64,000 nucleotides of DNA from a bacterium (GTDB taxonomy: Bacteria > Calditrichota > Calditrichia > RBG-13-44-9), in assembly GCA_020350205.1 (NCBI GenBank), contig CP070707.1:2430811-2494810 (forward strand). Direction: 5' to 3'. Shown one piece after another: positions 34,630-42,822 of the stretch. The notes beneath the pieces are model-generated. The model saw nothing but the letters and a program-made list of their open reading frames with translations, searched no databases and was not told the origin of the DNA. Numbering within the stretch: the first letter of the stretch is position 1; every line of letters begins with the position of its first letter. The position numbers and the translations under genes are program-made.

Positions 34630-35355
34630 TTGGTGTCAAAAATAACCTCCAATCAGGAAATTGGGGTCATTATACCGGCATATAATCCGGATCCAGTTCT
34701 GTTAGGGGAATTACTCACAAGACTTCAGCAAATTTCAGTATCCACTCCGATGAAATTATTGATTGTAGATGATGGATCTGAAACGCCACTGGAAGTTCCA
34801 TGTACCGAAGTTATGAGTATTCAACTGATCTCCCATTCCCAAAATTTGGGAAAAGGAGAAGCACTGAAAACCGGATTCCGATATTTCTTTTCAGAGCATG
34901 CCATTGACCTGGTGTTGACGCTTGATGCTGATTTACAGCATCCGCCCGAAAAAATTCCGGAATTCCTGCAGCAATATCGAGACAGGAAAGGGGATATGAT
35001 TATCGGTTACCGTAAGAGAAAACCCGCTGTGATGCCGTTGTCGCGTATTTTTTCGAACACATTCACCTCCTTGATTATTTCAGCTATTACCGGTCAACTG
35101 GTAAGGGATAGCCAGTGCGGATTCCGCCTGCTGGAAAGAAGCATTCTAGAAGATGTTATTTTGAAGGAAAAGCGTTTCCATCTGGAAAGTGAAATGTTGA
35201 TTAAACTGGGCCTTAAAGGCGTGCGATTCAGTTTTGTCGAAATACCAACCTTATATAATAGTGAGAAAAGTTCTATTAATCATCTTCCCGATACTTTAAA
35301 TTTTATCCAGTTAATTTTACGAATTCTCAAAGAGCGGATCACCGGTTATGTATGA
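34630..35355 (+). CDS. Family 2 glycosyltransferase (dolichol-phosphate mannosyltransferase-like)
   Basis: A 241-residue GT-A fold enzyme of the DPM1-like GT2 group, which transfers a sugar from a nucleotide donor, often onto polyprenyl phosphate. Motifs: VIIPAYNPD near residue 13, VDDGS, NLGKGEALKTGF, LTLDADLQHPPE (the DxD-type metal site), DSQCGFRLL and a closing region with basic residues. No membrane segments follow, so it is the soluble DPM1 type. The TTG at 34630 (or GTG at 34633) lies nine to twelve bases after AAAGGGGG; an ATG at 34623 is out of frame. It overlaps pcm by 8 bp and is followed by a DUF368 gene, which would suit a polyprenyl-phosphate pathway. Confidence 0.82.
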   Translation: MVSKITSNQEIGVIIPAYNPDPVLLGELLTRLQQISVSTPMKLLIVDDGSETPLEVPCTEVMSIQLISHSQNLGKGEALKTGFRYFFSEHAIDLVLTLDADLQHPPEKIPEFLQQYRDRKGDMIIGYRKRKPAVMPLSRIFSNTFTSLIISAITGQLVRDSQCGFRLLERSILEDVILKEKRFHLESEMLIKLGLKGVRFSFVEIPTLYNSEKSSINHLPDTLNFIQLILRILKERITGYV

Positions 35356-35986
35356 TCGACCCCGAAAGCAGATGGTTGAAAAATTTGTTATTCAGGCAGG
35401 AATTCAGGACCCGCAGGTTATCGCTGCCATGCAGCGGGTTCCCCGGCACCTGTTTGTGTCCCCGGCCATGAACCATCAGGCTTATAATGGTGGGAGCCTT
35501 CCTATTGGGTACGGACAAACCATATCACATCCAACAACGGTTGCCTACATGAGCCAACTGATGCAAATCACCGGCGGAGAGAAAATTTTAGAAATTGGTA
35601 CCGGGAGCGGTTATCAGGCTGCAGTGCTGGCTGAGATAGGGGCCAAGGTCTATACGATTGAAAGAATCGCCGGTTTGGCTGATCAGACCCGTTCTCTGTT
35701 GGAAAAACTGGGTTATTACTCCATTGCTGTGAAAATTGGAGATGGGAGTATCGGTTGGAATGAATTTGCTCCTTACCAAAGGATAATTGTGACAGCCGGG
35801 GCACCCGCTATTCCGGAAAATTTACTGAATCAGCTGGCAGAGGGCGGACGCATGCTTATTCCGGTTGGAGAGGGGGATCAGCATTACTTACAGATTATTG
35901 ATAAGGTTGATGGAGATATTGTTGTGAAACAGGAAAATTCAAGAAATTTTGTTCCCCTGGTAGGAGAGAAAGGCTGGGCTGAATGA
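35348..35986 (+). CDS. pcm: Protein-L-isoaspartate O-methyltransferase
   Basis: Repairs isoaspartyl residues in aged proteins using S-adenosylmethionine. The 212-residue enzyme shows FVIQAGIQDPQVIAAMQRVPRH, the PIGYGQTISHPTTVAYM substrate loop, motif I ILEIGTGSGYQAAVLAEIG, VYTIER and the late GGRMLIPVG. Length is typical. It overlaps the glycosyltransferase gene by 8 bp and the DUF368 gene by 4 bp (ATGA), so the three are probably one operon. Confidence 0.95.
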   Translation: MYDRPRKQMVEKFVIQAGIQDPQVIAAMQRVPRHLFVSPAMNHQAYNGGSLPIGYGQTISHPTTVAYMSQLMQITGGEKILEIGTGSGYQAAVLAEIGAKVYTIERIAGLADQTRSLLEKLGYYSIAVKIGDGSIGWNEFAPYQRIIVTAGAPAIPENLLNQLAEGGRMLIPVGEGDQHYLQIIDKVDGDIVVKQENSRNFVPLVGEKGWAE

Positions 35987-36810
35987 GAGAAGGGATCAAG
36001 CTACTGCTTAAAGGTGGCGTTATTGGTATTGCCAATATTATTCCGGGAGTATCCGGCGGAACCATGGCGGTTGTTCTGGGAATATATCAAAAATTAATTG
36101 AGGCGATCGGAAATTTTCTTACCCGTAAAGAGAAAAGAAAAGAATATGTCATATTTTTAGGCGTTGTGTTCTTCGGCGCGGGGATATCCATCTTGGCATT
36201 TTCATGGCTGATGGATTATTTGCTGACCTATTATGAACAATATACTTATCTCTTTTTTATAGGACTTATACTAGGGTCGGTACCCTCAATCTATAAAACT
36301 CATCCCGACATGAAATTATCACCTCCTGCGATTTTGACGTTTTGTGGGGGCGTCTTGCTTATCCTGATAATATTCTTTTTTTCTCCGGTTCATCATGCCC
36401 CGATAAAAAGTGATGTTGGCGTCTCTATTGATTCCAGGCAGGCGATCATGTTGATTATTTCAGGTATTTTTTCAGGTGGCTCCATGATTATGCCGGGTAT
36501 CTCCGGTTCTTTCATTCTGGTCTTGCTGGGTCAATATCAAATTGTGATTCGGGCCGTCAAAAATATAAATCTTATTCCGTTATTTTTTCTCGGCATAGGG
36601 GTTGGATTTGGAGTCTGGTCGTTTGCAAAAATAATTGATATATTATTGAAGAGATTTCCCAAGGAAACTTTTTATTTCATATTAGGATTGGTTGTAGCTT
36701 CTGTGATTCCAATTTTTCCGGGAATCCCAGCTGGATTGGCTGGAAAACTTACCGCTCTGGTTATATTCATAATGGCTGCTCTGATTTCCTATAAGCTGGG
36801 CGATCGGTAG
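35983..36810 (+). CDS. DUF368 family membrane protein (polyprenyl-phosphate transporter family)
   Basis: A 275-residue integral membrane protein with about eight hydrophobic segments. The two inverted family repeats are evident: GVIGIANIIPGVSGGTMAVVLGIY near the start and GGSMIMPGISGSFILVLLGQY in the middle, plus GLILGSVPSIY. DUF368 proteins have been implicated in recycling undecaprenyl phosphate across the membrane; assigning that here is by family only. The 4-bp overlap with pcm and the nearby DPM1-like glycosyltransferase (36 kb block) are consistent with lipid-carrier metabolism. Confidence 0.85.
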   Translation: MREGIKLLLKGGVIGIANIIPGVSGGTMAVVLGIYQKLIEAIGNFLTRKEKRKEYVIFLGVVFFGAGISILAFSWLMDYLLTYYEQYTYLFFIGLILGSVPSIYKTHPDMKLSPPAILTFCGGVLLILIIFFFSPVHHAPIKSDVGVSIDSRQAIMLIISGIFSGGSMIMPGISGSFILVLLGQYQIVIRAVKNINLIPLFFLGIGVGFGVWSFAKIIDILLKRFPKETFYFILGLVVASVIPIFPGIPAGLAGKLTALVIFIMAALISYKLGDR

Positions 36811-36915
36811 AATATCTGGCTTACTTGTGAAAAGCTGTTCTGGTATTGAAATAATAGACTCTCTTTAAATGAATCGTTTTGGAAGCCATCACATGAAACA
36901 ATGGGGAGCGGAATT

Positions 36916-38634
36916 ATGAAAATTTTGGTTACGCTGCTAAGCTTGCTCCTGATATATTTTGATTCCCTGTCACAGGAACTGATTATTTCAGGTGGGCAGG
37001 AGTCGACTATTGCCTATTCTGTTGAGCAGATAATTGAGCTGCCTGATAATATTAAGGGGATCAGGGTGAGCTTTGTTAAACCTCAAAATTTCCAGTCCGA
37101 GACTTATATCCAGGAAATTAATTCTGTAGATGTAAAACTCAATCCGACTCCGGTAAAAGAGGAAAAATTAACGGACGTCTATGGAAATGTGATTCACCAT
37201 TATCACTGGGAAAATTACCCCAGGACAGTCATATTCAAAATTATGATTCAGGCAAAAAATACCGTGAAACTTGATAAAATCCGCAGCGAGGTTAACTTTC
37301 CGCTGGAAAATTTATCCCCGGAGTTTGCGCCATATCTCGAACCGACTGACCTGGTGCAGGCGAGAAATCAGCAGATAATAGAACATGCCCGCAAACTTGC
37401 CCATGACTGCGAACTTGAAATCGAGGTGGTGCAGAATGTTTTGCGATTTATTGTAGATCATCTCCGTTATGATCTCGTGCCGGAACGGTATGATGCATTG
37501 TATGCCCTGGAAGAGCGACGCGGAAATTGTCAGAATTATTCTCATCTGGCAGCGGCTTTTCTACGCGCACTTTCAATTCCCGTCAGAATAGTCAATGGAT
37601 TGACATTTAAAAAGAATTACTTGGTCCCGGTGGATGAATCTGAGTACAGCTTCGATATGGCGCAAGGTCGACATTCCTGGATTGAAGTATATTTTCCTGA
37701 TCTGGGTTGGATACCATTCGATGCCCAACAGACAGAATTTTTTGTAAGTAACCGCTATCTCCGTATCGAGGTGGGTAAAGATAACAATGAAACCATCCAG
37801 GACGGATTAGTGAAATGGACCAGTGCCGGGGAGGCTGGTGGAGGCGTTCCCCGATTGGAGGAAATGATCGGTTCCGAATTTTTAGCTGATCGTTATTCGT
37901 TTGTGGCACAAGAAAAAGTGCCTTCAACCCGTAAATTACTCCTGACTCCTCCGATAGAAGTACAGCCTGTGAGCTACGCGGCCCGTGATATCCCGGAAGT
38001 TCAGGATTCAGCGTCTGAAGAAAACTTGAAAGAGCAACAAGTCCAGGATCAATACAACTATCCAGGACTTACCTATGAAAGGTCATTCGAATCCGGGAAT
38101 ATACACTTCCCTCAACAATTTGATTTTCTCGCAGCCCATTTTGTAGATGAAAAAACGGACCAGATTAAAAGACAATTTATGGTAGAAACAGCAGAGTATG
38201 TCACGGGCAGAGAACAATTTACCCAGATGTTTGTTTTGCAGGAACCGATCTTACTCAAAAATATAGGCCTTGCACTCCACATATTTGGTGGAGAAGGTTT
38301 GATCTGGGTGGATTTGAGTGAAGATGACGGGGGGCAACCCTCTCTGCAAAATTTTTCCAGCAAAAAGCAGGTGGTCCGAGGAATGAGGGGCTCGAAGGGT
38401 TACAATTGGGTCGACTTCAATTTTTCAGAGGCAGGCCTTATTCTCTCCCCGGGAAATTATTGGATCACGTTGAATTATTCCGGGACTCCGATCGTAAATT
38501 GGTTTTATAGTTATGGTAAACCGGTGGGCCCGGTGGAGGGTACCCGCAGTCGACAATTTGGAGAGGAAAAATGGGGCAAAATTCTCAATTTTGAATTCAA
38601 TTACCGGGTACTGGGATTGGGAACCGCTGATTGA
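36916..38634 (+). CDS. Exported transglutaminase-like (papain-fold) protein
   Basis: A 572-residue protein with a signal peptide (MKILVTLLSLLLIYFDSLSQ) and a transglutaminase-core domain at about 150-280. The triad is visible: C205 in RRGNCQNYS, H253 in GRHSWIEVYF and D269 in IPFDAQQ. Such domains cleave or cross-link peptides outside the cytoplasm; the actual reaction is unknown. The C-terminal half (about 390-570) has a carbohydrate-binding or jelly-roll texture (GLALHIFGGEGLIWVDLSED, LILSPGNYWITLNYSG). ATG 36916 with GGGGAG seven bases upstream is preferred over 36901, which sits within that ribosome site. It follows the DUF368 gene by about 100 bp and converges on trkH. Confidence 0.75.
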   Translation: MKILVTLLSLLLIYFDSLSQELIISGGQESTIAYSVEQIIELPDNIKGIRVSFVKPQNFQSETYIQEINSVDVKLNPTPVKEEKLTDVYGNVIHHYHWENYPRTVIFKIMIQAKNTVKLDKIRSEVNFPLENLSPEFAPYLEPTDLVQARNQQIIEHARKLAHDCELEIEVVQNVLRFIVDHLRYDLVPERYDALYALEERRGNCQNYSHLAAAFLRALSIPVRIVNGLTFKKNYLVPVDESEYSFDMAQGRHSWIEVYFPDLGWIPFDAQQTEFFVSNRYLRIEVGKDNNETIQDGLVKWTSAGEAGGGVPRLEEMIGSEFLADRYSFVAQEKVPSTRKLLLTPPIEVQPVSYAARDIPEVQDSASEENLKEQQVQDQYNYPGLTYERSFESGNIHFPQQFDFLAAHFVDEKTDQIKRQFMVETAEYVTGREQFTQMFVLQEPILLKNIGLALHIFGGEGLIWVDLSEDDGGQPSLQNFSSKKQVVRGMRGSKGYNWVDFNFSEAGLILSPGNYWITLNYSGTPIVNWFYSYGKPVGPVEGTRSRQFGEEKWGKILNFEFNYRVLGLGTAD

Positions 38635-38818
38635 TATCGATACATCACTCCAGATCCTTGCTCTTGTTAGGAAAAGTTTTCCCAAAAGAAATTCCGTATT
38701 GGTTAAGTATAAACCAATGAACACTGATGTTTCTTTAATTTTAGACGTCGTAATAAGGTAGATTGGTGCAGAAATCCCGGTTCATATACTTACTGAATAT
38801 ATCATAAATAATGAGTAA

Positions 38819-40261
38819 TTATTTCTTCCAGAAGGAGGGAGCAAACAGTATCAGTACCGTATAGATTTCCAGGCGGCCGGCCAGCATAAAAAAGGTGAGA
38901 ATCCATTTTCCAGCGACAGGTATATGGGCATAGTTATCGGTGGGGCCTACGCTGCCCAGTCCGGGGCCGATATTCCCCAGAGAAGCGGCAACAGCTCCCA
39001 GGGCAGAGACCAGGTCCAGACCGAGTAGCGTCATCAAGAACACTCCGGTAATAAACAGTCCAACCATTAAGGCCAGAAAACCAATTACATGGGTAACAAT
39101 TTCCCTGGGTATGACATGGGTTCCTACCCGGACCGGAATAACTGCACTGGGATGAAGTAAGCGCTTCACTTCCATTCGAACAAACTGGATGAGTATGTAT
39201 AGCCGGATTACTTTCATGCCACCTCCGGTGCTCCCGGCACATCCCCCGATGAACATCAGCAGAAACAGCACATACTGGGAACTGAATGACCATTGTTCGT
39301 AATCTGCCGTTCCATAGCCGGTAGTCGTTAAAATTGATACCACCTGAAACAGGGTGTTTCTAAGCGCGGTTTCCCACTGATCAAAATGACCTATCATGGT
39401 ATCAATACCGATCAGGATGGTTGCACCGGCCACTAACCCAATAAAGAAGAGAAATTCCTTGTTTCGATGATAGGCACCGATTTCTCTCTTCAGAAACCGG
39501 AAATGTAGGGAAAAGTTGGTGCCGGCTACCAGCATGAAAAAAATTATAACATACTGGATATAGGCATTGTCATAGTAACCGATGCTGGCATTTCTGGTGG
39601 AAAATCCTCCGGTTGCCATGGTTCCGAAAGTATGACAAAGTGCCTCAAACAGATTCATCCCTCCGAACATCAGCAAAATTGTCTCCAGTGCGGAGATGAG
39701 GACATAAACACCCCAGAGTATTTTAGCTGTTTCGGTAACCCGGGGAGTTAGTTTATCAGGGACGGGACCCGGCACCTCTGCCTTGAATAGCTGCATTCCC
39801 CCCACTCCCAGCAAGGGGAGGATGGCAAGGGATAAGACGATTATTCCCATACCCCCCATCCAATGGGTGAGACTGCGCCAGAATAGCAATCCATGAGGTA
39901 ACTGTTCAATATCATTCAGGATGGTGGCCCCGGTGGTGGTGAAACCGGACATGGTTTCAAAAAAGGCATCCGTAACACCGGGAATTGTACCTGAGAAAAT
40001 AAAAGGAAGGCACCCGAAGATTGAGAAGGAGGTCCAACCCAGTGTGACAATGGCAAAACCCTCCCGTGCTCGCACGTCTCGTTCACGCCTGGTCAATTTA
40101 AAGGAGATCAATCCGATTACAAATGTGATAAATGCTGAGATCAGAAAATAAAGATAATCACCGTCACCATAGTAGATAGAAAACGGAATGGGGAGGAGCA
40201 TGCTTCCTGCCAGAAAGATCAATAAAAATCCCAGAATATTTATAACCAGTTGTATCTGCAT
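38819..40261 (-). CDS. trkH: Trk-type potassium uptake protein TrkH
   Basis: Pore-forming subunit of the Trk K+ uptake system, in the inner membrane. The 480-residue protein has the fourfold TM-P-TM plan, and all four selectivity-filter loops are recognisable by their glycine: TTGATI, ATGGFS, TTGYGT and [20 protein letters not shown] also matches the family. It follows trkA by 35 bp on the minus strand, which is the expected partner for gating by nucleotides. No Shine-Dalgarno stands out before the ATG. Confidence 0.94.
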   Translation of the reverse strand: MQIQLVINILGFLLIFLAGSMLLPIPFSIYYGDGDYLYFLISAFITFVIGLISFKLTRRERDVRAREGFAIVTLGWTSFSIFGCLPFIFSGTIPGVTDAFFETMSGFTTTGATILNDIEQLPHGLLFWRSLTHWMGGMGIIVLSLAILPLLGVGGMQLFKAEVPGPVPDKLTPRVTETAKILWGVYVLISALETILLMFGGMNLFEALCHTFGTMATGGFSTRNASIGYYDNAYIQYVIIFFMLVAGTNFSLHFRFLKREIGAYHRNKEFLFFIGLVAGATILIGIDTMIGHFDQWETALRNTLFQVVSILTTTGYGTADYEQWSFSSQYVLFLLMFIGGCAGSTGGGMKVIRLYILIQFVRMEVKRLLHPSAVIPVRVGTHVIPREIVTHVIGFLALMVGLFITGVFLMTLLGLDLVSALGAVAASLGNIGPGLGSVGPTDNYAHIPVAGKWILTFFMLAGRLEIYTVLILFAPSFWKK

Positions 40262-40296
40262 GGTAATTGATGACTTGAATTTGCAGGGTTAATGGA

Positions 40297-41637
40297 TCAG
40301 GCGAAAAGTTTTTCCACTTCAGCCATGGCAACCGGCAGAGTGAATATCACTACCCGGTCACCTGCTCTTATCTGAGTGTCTCCCATGGGAATAATTGTAT
40401 CATTCTGACGTTGCACCGCTCCCACAATCGAGAATTTGGGAAAATGGATTTCTTTCAATGGCTTCTTGGTAATTTTTGAATTTGCCTGGGGAATAATCTC
40501 GATAATTTCGGCTTCGACCCCGGGTATGGTGACTATCCGCTCGAAAGTACTTTTTTGAATGAATCGTAAAATGGCATTGACGGTCAGTAGTTTCTTGCTT
40601 ACTACCGCATCCATCCCGATGGTTGGGGTAATGGGCAGATATTCAGTTTTATTTACCAGCGCAATGGTTCTGGGGACACGTAAATGCCGTGCCATGAGGG
40701 TTGAAATAATATTGGTCTCATCATCCCCGGTCACAGCAATAAATGAATCCATATCGATAATCCCCTCCAGGGCAAGCAGATCCATATCGGTTCCGTCACC
40801 ATGAATGACCAGTGTTTTTCTCAATATATCGGCAATTTCTTCAGATTTCTCTGAGCGGCTCTCAATGATTTTGATATTCATTTCATTTTCCAAAGCCCTG
40901 GCAACATATCGCCCGATCAGGCCCCCGCCTAAAATCATAATATTCTGAATGGTGACGTTTTCTTTACCGGTAATCTGAACAATGGTGGGTATAAGCTCCT
41001 TATCGCAGACAATAAATACCTGATCACCGGGGACCAGTACGTCATTCCCACCGGGGATGATGGTCCTTTCCTTGCGATTGATGGCGACAATCCGGGCGGC
41101 CAGATTATTATATTCTCGCCAAATCTCCTGCAGGGTCTTGTGAATTACCGGCGAATTCGCCTCCAGTCGAATGCCCAGCAATTGAATCTCTCCTCCCGCA
41201 AACTCAACAATATCGGTAGCACTACTCTGCCGGATCAGACGAACTATGGCATCGGCTGTTTCTTTTTCGGGATGGATGAGTAAATCAATTCCCATTTCCT
41301 CCTGTGATAGAATAAAGCTGGGTTCAATATATTCAGGATTCCTGACCCGGGCAATTTTATGCGGAATGTTCAGCTTCTTCGCATAGCGACAAGCCAGCAG
41401 ATTCACCTCATCCACATTGCTCATGGCTGCAAAAATGTCAGTCTGCTCAATTTTAGCACGTTTCAGGTCTTCAAAGCTCGATCCGGATCCGATAACGACC
41501 AAAGCATCAAGCTGCTCTTCAGCCCGATGGGCCTTTTCCGGATCTCTTTCCAGAATGGTAATATTATGTTTTTCTGCGGTGAGTCGTTTGGTTAATTGAA
41601 AACCCACTTCACCCGCGCCGATGATCAGAATGTTCAT
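40297..41637 (-). CDS. trkA: Trk system potassium uptake protein TrkA
   Basis: Cytoplasmic regulatory subunit that gates TrkH in response to NAD(H) and ATP/ADP. The 446-residue protein is the full double form: two RCK_N dinucleotide folds (IIGAGEVGFQLTKRL at the start and ILGGGLIGRYVARAL near residue 235) each followed by an RCK_C domain (for example ILRFIQKSTFERIVTIPGVEAEIIEI). It lies between the threonine aldolase gene (24 bp upstream) and trkH (35 bp downstream), all minus strand. Confidence 0.94.
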   Translation of the reverse strand: MNILIIGAGEVGFQLTKRLTAEKHNITILERDPEKAHRAEEQLDALVVIGSGSSFEDLKRAKIEQTDIFAAMSNVDEVNLLACRYAKKLNIPHKIARVRNPEYIEPSFILSQEEMGIDLLIHPEKETADAIVRLIRQSSATDIVEFAGGEIQLLGIRLEANSPVIHKTLQEIWREYNNLAARIVAINRKERTIIPGGNDVLVPGDQVFIVCDKELIPTIVQITGKENVTIQNIMILGGGLIGRYVARALENEMNIKIIESRSEKSEEIADILRKTLVIHGDGTDMDLLALEGIIDMDSFIAVTGDDETNIISTLMARHLRVPRTIALVNKTEYLPITPTIGMDAVVSKKLLTVNAILRFIQKSTFERIVTIPGVEAEIIEIIPQANSKITKKPLKEIHFPKFSIVGAVQRQNDTIIPMGDTQIRAGDRVVIFTLPVAMAEVEKLFA

Positions 41638-41661
41638 TCTCTTGTAGATCGCTCAAGTTAA

Positions 41662-42696
41662 TTATTGCTTTGAGTTAAAGACTTCACCCAATACCGATAT
41701 TGCTTTTTGTATGTCATCATCCGAAATATCCAGATGGGTCACAGCTCGCATTTTGGTCCCCGCAAAAGTGAGCATTTTAACGCCCTTGCGGGCTAGCAGT
41801 TCCACCACCTGTTGTCCGCTCATACCACTATTTTTTACATTAAAAATAACGATATTGGTTTGTAAACTCTCCGGATCGAACTCAATTCCAGGAAGATTTC
41901 GAATGAATTTCCCTAATATCTTTGCCCGCCGGTGATCCTCAGCAAGACGGTCTACATGGTTTTCTACCGCATAAATGGCGGCAGCTGCCAGAATACCTGC
42001 CTGCCTCATTCCACCGCCAAAGGCCTTCCGGTAGTACCGAGCTTGGTCTATAAACTGGCGGGTTCCCAGAACGATCGAACCTACCGGCGCACCCAATCCC
42101 TTGGAAAAACACATCGATACCGAGTGTGCTAGATCACAGTATTTTTTGATAGGTATTCCGGTGGCGACGGAGGCATTCCATAAACGTGCACCGTCGATGT
42201 GTAATTTGAGATTCTTTTCCTTAGACAGTTCTGAAATTCTTTTTATATCATCAAAGGGGAAAATAGAACCACCGGACCGGTTATGGGTATTCTCAATGCA
42301 AACCAGAGCGGTCTTCGGATGATGCACATTCAGGGGTCTGATCACTTGTTCAACCTGTTCCCGGGTAAAAGAACCCCGTATACCCTGAATGGGCATTACC
42401 TGAATATGAGAGAGCAGGGCCGGTGCACCACTTTCGTAGTTAAATAAATGGGAATTGTGTTCAACGATAATTTCATTGCCTGGCTGGGTGTGAGTCTTTA
42501 TACAAATTTGATTGGCCATGGTACCACTGGCTACAAAGAGGGCAGCTTCTTTGCCGGTAATTTCCACCATCATTTCCTGAAGCCGATTGACATTCGGGTC
42601 TTCACCAAAAACATCATCACCCACTTCTGCAGTGAAAATTGCTTCCCGCATGGCTGCGGTGGGTTTTGTGAGAGTGTCGCTGCGTAGATCAACCAT
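41662..42696 (-). CDS. ltaE: Low-specificity L-threonine aldolase
   Basis: PLP-dependent enzyme splitting L-threonine or L-allo-threonine into glycine and acetaldehyde. The 344-residue product begins [12 protein letters not shown], the usual family opening, and shows [43 protein letters not shown] (PLP-binding Asp) and [12 protein letters not shown] with the Schiff-base Lys. The frame opens at 42729, but ATG 42696 gives the normal N-terminus. It heads the group ltaE-trkA-trkH, which shares a strand and short gaps; I see no functional link with potassium uptake. Confidence 0.92.
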   Translation of the reverse strand: MVDLRSDTLTKPTAAMREAIFTAEVGDDVFGEDPNVNRLQEMMVEITGKEAALFVASGTMANQICIKTHTQPGNEIIVEHNSHLFNYESGAPALLSHIQVMPIQGIRGSFTREQVEQVIRPLNVHHPKTALVCIENTHNRSGGSIFPFDDIKRISELSKEKNLKLHIDGARLWNASVATGIPIKKYCDLAHSVSMCFSKGLGAPVGSIVLGTRQFIDQARYYRKAFGGGMRQAGILAAAAIYAVENHVDRLAEDHRRAKILGKFIRNLPGIEFDPESLQTNIVIFNVKNSGMSGQQVVELLARKGVKMLTFAGTKMRAVTHLDISDDDIQKAISVLGEVFNSKQ

Positions 42697-42763
42697 AAGT
42701 ATCACATTTTTCTGAATCAAATTACCCATTTAGCTTGAGAAATGCAAGTGTTTCGGGAAGTCA

Positions 42764-42798
42764 CAAAAAAAGGAGAGCTCACGTGAGCTCTCCTTTTT
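42764..42798 (-). terminator. Bidirectional terminator between the TonB receptor and threonine aldolase
   Basis: A perfect 24-bp palindrome (42771-42794, AGGAGAGCTCAC then GTGAGCTCTCCT) bordered by an A-run on the left and a T-run on the right, so it can terminate on both strands. In the minus direction it ends the TonB-dependent receptor transcript 25 bp after its stop codon. Confidence 0.92.
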
Positions 42799-42822
42799 CA
42801 GACATGATTGTCATGCTATAAT

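Noticed and set aside
34623-34685. 20-codon ATG frame overlapping the start of the family 2 glycosyltransferase
   Set aside because: The Shine-Dalgarno is only 2 bases from this ATG, too close for efficient use; the TTG/GTG in the long frame fits better.
42764-42798. Operator interpretation of the 24-bp palindrome
   Set aside because: The A-run and T-run on its flanks and its place right after a stop codon make a bidirectional terminator the simpler reading.
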